A stretch of DNA of 55,064 nt from Gracilaria domingensis (Eukaryota > Rhodophyta > Florideophyceae > Gracilariales > Gracilariaceae), in assembly GCA_022539475.1 (NCBI GenBank), contig VCMS01000505.1:1-55064 (forward strand). Direction: 5' to 3'. A program made the position numbers and the translations under genes. This document shows, piece after piece, positions 11,901-19,375 of the stretch (the first letter of the stretch is position 1; the number at the start of each line of letters is the position of its first letter). The notes beneath the pieces were generated by a model that saw only the letters and a program-made list of their open reading frames with translations, was not told where the DNA came from and did not search any database.

Positions 11901-12174
11901 CATATCTTTACGGTGGGCTACAAACGATGAAAAGAACCACACTCTTCCGTTCCCTCGTCATTCCAAAGCGGAGACTATCGTAGAGTTAACTCCTTGGTAC
12001 GGGATGGTTCCGGCTTCTGCACTACAGGGAACTGTCCATGTTGTTCGATCAAACTACCCTGCTCCACCTTTTTGTCCTCCACTTCAATGGTTCCAACACC
12101 GATTCTACATCAATCGATTCTATCATGATTCAGATGAAGGACCAACTGAGCACGTTGATCTTGTACAGCCTTAA
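8995..12174 (+). CDS. Plavaka/CACTA-like transposase with N-terminal zinc finger
   Basis: The ATG at 8,995 gives 1,059 aa. The open frame extends upstream only through non-ATG codons, and the zinc finger sits directly after this Met. Residues 5-30 form a C-x6-C-x13-H-x2-H-C finger. A block at about 285-345 (TDKSSTT, then YPLHLIFLNFSDELRRK and VAYFP) matches the DKT...P-(V/L)-(Y/H)-L...N-(I/F)...RRK pattern of Plavaka-type transposases. A CxxC at 425/428 sits in an SPCHRCKAP context, FEPLQNLHLG is at about 520-529, and YEHAHLLFKRHYKKTSRR is at about 726-743, like the family's ER-H...K...SN/SR region. Candidate catalytic residues are D291, E521 and E727; the middle position is usually Asp, so the D-to-E change is odd. 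It would catalyse cut-and-paste transposition in the nucleus. The reading frame is fully open. Confidence 0.75.
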   Translation: MVYYCTHKKRGCPFVTRRGVLSLQQHVNHCPFRLKAALEDDNSRAIRRSKRLKLSAPAPASSETVTAPCRLPEPPVSEDIVDPTPCAPPIPDTSHCVSPSPGPASLEREHGSSSGPVPSKEALGDLHMDYLTVCLASVASNLGHREADKLIGLLRDPRFSQKRFNETITSSKRCTELKNAIFERYASKDGFNRRTVSPEGCKFSATLYTRDPVQTLVKQLQLANNENTFFHPIPQTHSTKISHPMSGSLARDAASKLKEMVMGSLDSRIVWYSQEISYSESFVGLLQVYTDKSSTTLKQTSVTAYPLHLIFLNFSDELRRKCIRDDLTVVAYFPTTLIEVSASEADAMPFVSSKSLRESRMQILQESLRQVLEPILNLTQKGFQFIGEDKLSRVCHPLLASYCADIPEAKDILSILHGTKTESPCHRCKAPRSSLCSPIPTSFNGRSQKHTKSIRKTYTAILQHAQKDEAERRPRRARERRSQEDTLMRSNSISLIPSFLETSVSLGMIPGLSPYSLFSFEPLQNLHLGISKLIKTATIERLQSDTLCTTIGTSASRSFRTIRTQLLNHANAILAAIERDSRAKGLHIDFSTQEKGKSLNGIFTKDGLHGMLEAKNYKALDMVFPFIGAFFDICCGEQDVAPITTVFSQYSDLLSTLFRYNRDPYWTESCLLCLSSEIEAFKRSATKTLADFHPSRLGTLKFHLLDHLVDDIRRLGSIKYYDAGIYEHAHLLFKRHYKKTSRRTATAVEETIRSIEHGHVRKQWNGNTPYQRNPGLPGTSTQLPRFAMRGRSFTLRALQHCVSSMSSSKTWTAVREMFSSTDTRSILDQIGEQALPPFLSLVKETLDEHSITYFPEKTRITLVNSALVKGGFVPTLKHFDSSSKALKLGRPKYPIIQRVFASPAFGPSRKPKFSTVLVSGEDSETWVAQVVALIRISLLDSALTAPEVAFVRYFEVLPPATNIDHILKCISLRWATNDEKNHTLPFPRHSKAETIVELTPWYGMVPASALQGTVHVVRSNYPAPPFCPPLQWFQHRFYINRFYHDSDEGPTEHVDLVQP

Positions 12175-14566
12175 ACATTAAGGGCTCCATCTTCTACATG
12201 TTCACCTTGTGGTGCCTTTTCTTGTGATCCTGTGTTAATTCCGAAATCGTTCATGTCCATTTCCTTGAACTCCATATCCCCTTCCTCGCATTCACCAACG
12301 AAGCAATCGCTAATAGACCCCAATGTTCGGCTCACACTGTCAATAAAAAATTGTTCTTTCACAGTGAGGTAAAGTCTTCCGTTCGACGGCATTCGATATC
12401 CAAATGTAGCCTCTCTCATGTCATTACCAAGAACCTTAGTCCAATCTTCCGTTGTCGTTCCAAAATTATGAAACTCGCTGGAATTGGTCCTCAAGACATG
12501 TTGCCTAACATCCCCCAGAACATTCTTTAAACACAGAGGTAGCAGTTCAGCAAACTTCTTTGTAAACAGTTTCTGTCTCTGGCCACCCCTTGACACATCC
12601 GTACTTAGAAGGCTCACAACCGTCAACACCCAAGCGTCCAAACGTGCGAGCAACAGTATTGTGCCATCTAAAAAGGTGCCCGTATCCTTGTCTTCCACAT
12701 CATACCCAATAAACTCCTTCAGCACTTGTACCCCGACAAGGTTTCGGAAGAACAAGTCTTGATCTTCCGTCGGCATATCCTCGACATTGTCCGCATTGGA
12801 GTACTTTAGACGAACAAATGGGGCTTTTCTCCACCATGAAGTGTTCGGTACACCATTTTCGTCAAGACGCAGTATGTTCTCCTGCGCTTCCTTCAACTGC
12901 ATTGTGAGTTCGTCAGCATTCTCTTCTACCAGCTTTGTTCTTCTCCAAATCAGATCGTACCCCAGGAGCAGAAATAGTTTATCCCTCGTATTTCTCTTAC
13001 GAACGCCCACGACGTCACTCATGGTCTGCCGCATTCTCTGCCTAAGGCACATATCTGCACAAAGTTCCAGTATACACCTGTCGGTAAGAGATGCTTTTCT
13101 AATACCTTCCCAGCTCAACTCCTTCAACTCGCTTTCAACCATTTTCTTCAGCAAAGCATCTGGCCCCCCCTCTACCGACGGTGTGAACATGCCAAAACTG
13201 CCCAAGAGCTCCACGGGGTTTTTAGGAACCATGTATGAACCACCTTCCTCCGGCTCAATAAGCCCTTCCCCACTCTCAGTTGCGTCTTCCACCTTCTCGG
13301 CACGGTTACCCCAATTTGGGTGAGCGACTCACCTTCGAGCCATAGCTCACTTGTTTCTCTCCTTGCCCACGTCAGCATGTTGTGATACACTGCTCGAGCA
13401 ACCCCTCGAAACTCGTCGCACACCTCAATTTTATGCTTCTTTCTACCTGTCTGCCCAGGTTCACCAGCACGTGTACTCCTATCTCCCTCCTGTTTCAGTG
13501 CCCCTCTTAGCCCTTCAATGACTAGATCCTTCTCTTCAAGCTTCTTTTTCAAAGCCGTACTCTGCTCTTGGGCGACCTTCACTAGAATTCCCCGAACCAT
13601 CAAGTCCTCTTGTAGCGTCTTAACCTTTTCTTTCAAGCAATTCAGTTCATTTAAAAGATCAGGTCTGTTCATAGAGCTTAAATTCACACCAGTTTGGATA
13701 TCTTCCGTTATTTCCCTAGCTTCTTCGGCGACAGGCCCCGGTAATGCCGCAGGATTCGGTGTTATTTCGTTATCGGAACTATCCTCATGTGCCATAGCCT
13801 TAGACACGAGAGGCTGCAGGCATTCTGTGTCCACCCTTGGCACGGCTCCGAGCTCCAACTCCCGTGTCTGTCCTCCTCCATGGCATGGTATATCAGATGA
13901 ATTGGGCCTCGTACGAGCTGCAACGGCCCCCGTTCTGGAAAGAGGGGAAGGTCGAAAAGTAACTCGTCTATCAGTTGTCTCTCGTTTTCTTATTGTCTTT
14001 CTCCCTTGTCCGGACCCATAGCGAGGCATGATACGGTTCATAGCGGCCCCAGTTCTAGAAGACAGGGATGGACGTGACGATCTTAATATACTAGGGCTCT
14101 CACGACTTCTCGTCATTTTCCCTTGTTGTCCAGATCCACTGGGCGGCGTAACCCGCGCCCCAGTAGCTCCGGTCTTCGATATCGGCCGGGGACATGAAGG
14201 TTTTAGTGTCATACGAACCTCTTCGGTTCCAGTTGTCATGCCCTACTGTCCTGACCCGCTGGGCCGAGTTACCTCATCTTCTTGAGGAGCAGAGACAGAT
14301 GCACGATTTGCATTATCGGCAGTTGACGGCACGACCTCGTTCGCTGATCCACGAATTCTTGACGCAATCCCGAAAGACGCTCCGCTGCGAGATGGGCGAG
14401 AGAGTCCTGTAGAAGGACGCTCACTGACTCTCTCCTTCGTCGAGGACGACTTCCGTTTAGGAAGTGCGGTGGTTGTAGCCTGATTCGTATCATCCGATGC
14501 TCTTCTCTTCTTCTGTCCACTCTCGTTCCGCTGCGTACTATTTCGCTTTCTCGGCGTTATACCCAT
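12171..14566 (-). pseudogene. Gene B: repeat-bearing basic/coiled-coil protein, unknown function (one stop, one frameshift)
   Basis: The ATG at 14,566 starts a basic, Ser/Arg-rich, probably nuclear protein (KRNS, KKRR, KRKS clusters). In-frame TAG at 14,243-14,245 interrupts it exactly where sister repeats have a Gln codon. The same frame resumes through GSGQ-containing 40-residue repeats, an acidic segment and a coiled coil (about 13,640-13,490), to a frameshift near 13,310. The last frame (13,292-12,171) holds the conserved C-terminal region with CLRQRMRQTMSD, LFRNLVG, EFIGYDV and ARLDAW. The same layout in copy 1 shows it is a regular gene of the element. Its TAA overlaps the transposase TAA in a shared TTAA. 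It could be a DNA-binding partner of the transposase; no known domain was identified. Without the two lesions it would be about 800 aa. Confidence 0.65.
13890..14260 (-). repeat. 120-bp (40-codon) tandem repeats inside gene B
   Basis: A TGTCC-GA-CC core (complement encodes GSGQ) recurs at 14,007, 14,127 and 14,247, exactly 120 bp apart. Weaker similarity covers the rest of each unit (TGA--R-P before GSGQ, basic residues after it). The period is a multiple of three, so the repeat is selected or tolerated as protein sequence. Confidence 0.75.
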
Positions 14567-14816
14567 GTTGTGGAGATAAACAGGGTAAGGAAACGAAATT
14601 GTTGGGGAGGGGGGGAGGGGGTGGGGGGGGGGGTGCATGGTTCAGATATTCCGGGAGACTCCGCAGTTCCTGCTTTTTAGGAATTTGAGGTGCCCAATGG
14701 GTCGCAAATATCGCCGTTACAGATGAAGAGCTCCAGTGTACATGTACAACAACGCGTATTGCAGGCAGCTGCAACACACACAAGCATATTTACTTTCTAT
14801 TTGGTACTGAACTCAT
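14567..14816. promoter_or_regulatory. Gene C-gene B spacer with G-rich tract (candidate G-quadruplex)
   Basis: This 250-bp spacer between the minus-strand genes C and B includes a plus-strand G-tract at 14,603-14,634, with at least four runs of four or more G. It lies 37-68 bp upstream of the gene B ATG, on the strand opposite to its coding strand. A regulatory role in gene B expression is inferred. Homopolymer length here may be inaccurate. Confidence 0.5.
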
Positions 14817-17800
14817 CTATTGCTCCAATGTCAGAGCCCAGTCCCAGGCGTACTGCTCTCCGTAGTTGAAATACAACTCTTCGCCCCTCTCAATATCTCT
14901 TACTGCTCTACAACGAAGTAGAGCATAGTTAGAAAGGTCTGACTTGAACTGTATCACGGACTTCGCTTCCACCACCTGCACATTGGCACTTCGAGTCCTG
15001 TTTGACCGGGGCTCCGATAAATCGGGATCCCCGGCATGATATCCGGCGTCGTTAATGTAGCCCCCGATACAAAAAGGCGCCGGGACAATGTAGACTTCGC
15101 TCTCCTTTCTATCCTGAGCCTGTCCTGGTCTGTTCCTCAGGTGCAGAAACTCCGTACCAGTCACAGTGACCATCATAGAAAACAACTTGTACCGCACTGG
15201 AGTTGCTCCGAGACAGCCACTTCCATACGTTAAGTGTCTTTCCTTCCGGTTCGTCAGATCCGTGTATACCAAAGTTCCATAGAAATGACAGATAGTTTCC
15301 CCAGCCAATATCTTATGTTCCGTGAACACCCCCATACCAGCACGGGGATGTCGAATCTTAGAAGATGCTATATGTAAGCGATAGCGATTGGCTTCAACAG
15401 TCAACAGCATATGCATATCCATAAGATTCAGAGCTCCTCGGTACTTCCCCTCCCAAAGATCTACAGTACGCTGTCCACACTTCTCGACAAAGTCCCAGTC
15501 CTTCCAGTATCTTCCTAGGAACTGAGTAATATGTCCAGGCATCACTTGGTACTGGGGGTAACCAAATGGAGCCTCCCATTCAAGCCGACCTCGGTCCCGA
15601 TGTGGAACCCGTTCATAGGTCGTTGAAGCCGCATCCACCACCTCCTGTTCAGCCAGGATGTCATTCTTCCCCCCGCGAATAACTTCGGCCATAAGAGTCG
15701 TTAGATGGTGCTTCGCATGGCTGAAACATGGCCTATTCTTCTCGCACCCCAAGAACTTTCTATGCTTTGTCAGCGATAGGCACGGCATACCCGTAGAAAA
15801 AGTTCCCGCGAACATGTCCATGACAAGATCACCCGGTCTTGTGAAGCGACATATCAACTCCTTCATCAACTCCCTCGACTTCTGCTCCGGTCTTATGTAC
15901 TGCCCACCTGGTACTGAACTACCTGGCTCATGTACCTTCCATGTCAACCACTCCCCCGCTCTCGGTTTGGGCACCCGGTCAATTACATTCCTGTTAGCCG
16001 GGAAAGTAGAAGGAATGAAATTGTTCTCCTCAAATGGAGTAAGACTGGCTTCCTCCGATGGTCGCAATCCACGCTTCACCCCATAACGGCGTACTTCGTT
16101 ACGGGCTGTATCCCAAACTTCCGTGGATTCCCTCCAACATTACTGCGATCCCGGATGAACACCAGTGGATTCGCATCCACTTTAAACGAAGGCATGAGTT
16201 CTGGTTTACCTTCGCTTCCAGCTTCATCTTTCGTACTCGCCGTTTCCGAAAGTATCCTGTGCCACACATGAAACTGTGCCATGGCACAGAATATAATGAA
16301 GTGCCCACCTGACCGAAGCGCGGAACTCATTAAGTCAGCCGTACGGATCATGTCTTCCTCACTGAAGACATCGTGACCACTATTCCGTTTGTTCCTCTTC
16401 CTTCGAGTGTTAAAGGGAGGGTCTGTTAGGACAAGCTGTGCCTCACCCCATAAAATCTCACTCTGATTCACAAACGTTTCGTGTGTGTGCCTCAGGTCCG
16501 TCATGTCACAGTTGTACGCTACAAAGTGTGACTTTCTCATCCCCTTCCACACCTTGTCCATATTCATTCGAAGGAGACTGGATATCCCCTTCATGGGCGG
16601 CTCAATACCAGTCTTTTGGATGTTGTAACCGGCAACCCGAGATTCATGCTCCGCAAGATTCACCGGCTTCTCGAACTCGTCGCTATCGGAGCTCACGAGG
16701 TTCATATACTCTCGACGAGGTGGGGGTGGGGCAGACTTGGTCGAAGAAGGTTCGGCATTACCGGAAGTTTTAGGGGTTTTCGTCAGTTCAATATCAGGTT
16801 TCGCGTGAATGCCGACATGGAACCCTGCTGCATGACGCATATCCTGTATCGGTTTCCATAGCAACTCCGAAAACTTCTGAAATCGAGCAGGCAACTCACC
16901 GGAGTCAGAGCTAGATACGGTATCCATCCGTATCTCCGAAAACTCTATCCAGTTCCTCATCTGATCAACCCATAAGCTATAGAGGCTATCGTGGGTGCAT
17001 ATGGTTTCGAGGTCTGTCAAAAACTCCTTAGCCAGTATTCGCAGGTTTGTATCGCATTCATCACTCAAGGTCTCCACCGATCCACTAGTACTGCTCTGTG
17101 GCACATCCTTTGTGTTGAATCGAGTACTCTGGCTCGGCGGGGCATAACCAGACTCCCGTGTCTCTAGCGCTGTATACTTCAACGTCTGCATATTCATGTA
17201 AATGTATGGTTTCACCATGTGCTGAACGTTCGTGTATCCAAGATGAGCCGCAAAACAACTCCATGCCCATACGACCTCACTGATAGCGAATCCCAGTCGA
17301 TCACAGTTGTCTTTGGAGAACGACGTAAAAGTGGGTATGTACACAGATGGTGCATGGTTCACTTTTCGTTTCTTTTTCGGTTGTTTCTTCTTCATCATTC
17401 GGATTTTGTCGTTCTCTCCCATTATGTGGCCGAGGTATGATAAGTATATAACGACCTCAAATGGGTTCACAGCTGTTGGTGGGATGAACACTGTCGTCTT
17501 CAGAACCTGCTTTCTCCTGGTCATGAAATAACCAACCAGGCATCGCACCGGTAGGTATATACCCATATCCATAGAGAGAAGGAAAAAATCGCGGAGTCTC
17601 TGGTCCTCATCCCCGTCCTTCTTGTCAAGAAGCTTCGTTACAAGATATCGTTGTTCCACAGGTTTGTTATTCACAACACTCTTTCGCAGCTGTTGCAGTG
17701 TCAAGTTCTGCAGGTTCTTGGAGTTAGTGGCCTCCTCAAACATCTTCCTTGCCTCCGGAATATCCTTATAGTTCTCGGCGCAGAACTCTATTAACCCTCT

Positions 17801-17953
17801 AAACCCCACGTCCCGTGGCCGATCAGGGCCTCCATCGCTGTTTGCCAAAGCATCGCGAAGAACCAAGAAAAGTCTGACATATGCATGGAACGCCGGAGGC
17901 GGAGCACTCATGTCGATAGGATGTATCTCCTCTCCAACATCGGTGGAATCCAT
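14817..17953 (-). CDS. Gene C: beta-class DNA amino-methyltransferase fused to a SET domain (one G-run frameshift)
   Basis: The ATG at 17,953 begins an uncharacterised N-terminal region of about 330 residues, mostly helical in appearance, followed by a Pro/Ser linker with an MNLVSSDSDEFE run. The catalytic motif IV is TDPPF (D at residue 511), then FIIFCAMAQF. After a frameshift at about 16,079 (four G where five would keep the frame) come IRPEQKSRELMKELI and motif I DMFAGTFSTG (about 15,815), with GCEKNRPCF. Motif IV before motif I is the beta-class order (N6-adenine or N4-cytosine methylation). The SET domain spans about 15,360-14,845: GMGVF, FYGTLVY, FCIGGYINDAGY, SANVQVVE and ERGEELYFNYGEQY. 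SET domains transfer methyl groups to protein lysines, mostly on histones. The protein would be about 1,045 aa and probably nuclear. The SET asparagine motif is N-D rather than N-H-S. Gene D is divergent across a shared inverted-repeat promoter. Confidence 0.8.
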
Positions 17954-17965
17954 CGCTTCAGCGCA

Positions 17966-18066
17966 AACAACGGAGGCGAGCCTTTAAATGGCGACTTACG
18001 CTGGGCACCCCCGCTTTCGGCAGCTCCTCCCAGCGCACTGCCAGTCTCGTCCGTGTCCGTGTCCGC
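17966..18066. repeat. Outer inverted repeat, left arm
   Basis: About 100 bp, nearly identical in reverse complement to 19,213-19,316, including TTTAAA and the GCTTTCGGCAGCTCCTCCCA segment. It ends 13 bp before the gene C ATG. Confidence 0.9.
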
Positions 18067-18067
18067 T

Positions 18068-18110
18068 CGGAGCGATAGCGTCGCGTGTCGGAGCGATAGC
18101 GTCGCGTGTC
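18068..18110. repeat. Tandem 21-mer duplication
   Basis: CGGAGCGATAGCGTCGCGTGT is directly repeated just inside the left outer arm. A weaker third partial copy follows (CGGAGCTATTGC). Confidence 0.8.
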
Positions 18111-18240
18111 GGCCACGTCGCGATTCGGAGCTATTGCAACGGTCCCGTATTGTGCTAAAAGTCGCGGATCAAGTGGGTGTGAAGCGCTAGTTTTCTCTAG
18201 TTTGATATATGTGTACGGCGTGTGCAGCGAAATCACTGCC

Positions 18241-18560
18241 GGAAGTGCCGGGAGGAGTGTTTTGGGAGGTCTCCGGAAGGCGCCGGAATGTGACCAGAAC
18301 GTGCCCGCGGGCGGGGGGTCCGGTCGTGTTAGGGTAGGTACCCTAACACGACCGGACCCCCCCGCCCGCGGGCATAAAATCGCACATTTTTCAAAAAATC
18401 GTCCAAAATGTGCCCGCGGGCGGGGGGTCCAGTCGTGTTAGGGTACCTACCCTAACACGACCGGACCCCCCCGCCCGCGGGCACGTTTTGGACGATTTTT
18501 TGCACCCTCCGGAGACCTCCCAAAACACTCCTCCCGGCACTTCTGTACCCACTGCGTCAC
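18241..18560. repeat. Inner inverted block I (two GC-rich hairpins)
   Basis: The block contains hairpins at about 18,302-18,374 and 18,410-18,483. Each has stems beginning TGCCCGCGGGCGGGG and a centre with GTTAGGGTA facing TACCCTAAC. They flank an AT-rich spacer with a TTTTTCAAAAAA run. The block starts with GAAGTGCCGGGAGGAGTG and is closed by its reverse complement at 18,510-18,545. It is the mirror image of 18,680-18,990. Confidence 0.9.
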
Positions 18561-18665
18561 CTCAGTGAACCATCCCGGAAATTAGGGAGTGTCTGGAGGG
18601 TGGAGAAGACGGGATGGTCACCTCAGTGCACCATCCCGGAAATTAGGGAGTGTCTGGAGGGTTAA
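18558..18665. repeat. Central tandem repeat (about 60-bp period)
   Basis: Two copies of a segment containing CACCTCAGTG and CATCCCGGAAATTAGGGAGT lie between the two inverted blocks, at the axis of symmetry. Confidence 0.8.
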
Positions 18666-18679
18666 GATGACGGGATGGT

Positions 18680-18995
18680 GCACTAAGGTGACGCAGTGGG
18701 TACAGGAAGTGCCGGGAGGAGTGTTTTGGGAGGTCTCCGGAGGGTGCCAGAATGTGGCCAGAACGTGCCCGCGGGCGGGGGGGGTCGGTCGTGTTAGGGT
18801 AGGTACCCTAACACGACCGACCCCCCCCGCCCGCGGGCACGTTTTGGGCGATTTTTTGAAAAATGTGCGATTTTATGCCCGCGGGCGGGGGGGTCCGGTC
18901 GTGTTAGGGTACCTACCCTAACACGACCGACCCCCCCCGCCCGCGGGCATAAAATCGCAACATTCCGGTGCCTTCCCGGGACCTCCCAAAACACG
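18680..18995. repeat. Inner inverted block II (two GC-rich hairpins)
   Basis: The block contains hairpins at about 18,766-18,839 and 18,876-18,949, matching those of block I but with GGTCGG/CCGACC variants in the stem. The order of spacer and flanking segments is reversed relative to block I. The outermost right segment (CCTTCCCGGGACCTCCCAAAA) is diverged. Confidence 0.9.
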
Positions 18996-19212
18996 CCGCC
19001 GCGCAGTGATTTCGCTACACCCGGCCGCCGGTACGTTGGCGCCGCTGTCCACGTGTATTGGCGGGAGTAGGCTGTACATGGAAGTGAATGAGTGTACTCT
19101 TGACTACTATGCAAAGCATTTGAAGAGCATGATTAGAGAACGCGACCATTGCTCGCGTGAGTCATCATTGCGCGAACTCCACGACTCTAAAGCGTACAAT
19201 CAGCGTGCGAGC

Positions 19213-19316
19213 GGCCACGGACAGGACACGGACGAGACTGGCAGTGCGCTGGGAGGAGCTGCCGAAAGCGGGGGTGCCCAGCGTAAGTCGCCTTTTAAAG
19301 GCTCGCCTCCGTTGTT
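19213..19316. repeat. Outer inverted repeat, right arm
   Basis: Reverse complement of 17,966-18,066. The TTTTAAA element lies about 77-83 bp upstream of the gene D ATG. Confidence 0.9.
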
Positions 19317-19375
19317 GTATCGTCCAGAGCGAGCGTATTGTTGATATACACCTTTCACTGCAATAGCTGTTCAAC

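Larger units (their letters stand above)
17954..19375. promoter_or_regulatory. Divergent gene C/gene D intergenic region built of nested inverted repeats
   Basis: The 1.4 kb between the two divergent start codons is almost entirely symmetrical. Outer arms of about 100 bp lie next to each gene. Inside are two mutually inverted blocks of about 300 bp, each with two 73-75-bp hairpins, around a tandem-repeat core. Each outer arm carries a TTTAAA element close to the start codon it faces (17,983-17,988 and 19,293-19,299). It probably holds both promoters, and could also be a transposase-binding or replication-initiation site. Confidence 0.7.

Noticed and set aside
18302..18949. Interstitial telomere
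   Set aside because: TTAGGGT occurs once per arm inside palindromes, never as a tandem telomeric array.
17954..19375. CRISPR array
   Set aside because: Repeats are inverted, few and long, with no regular spacers, in a eukaryotic context.
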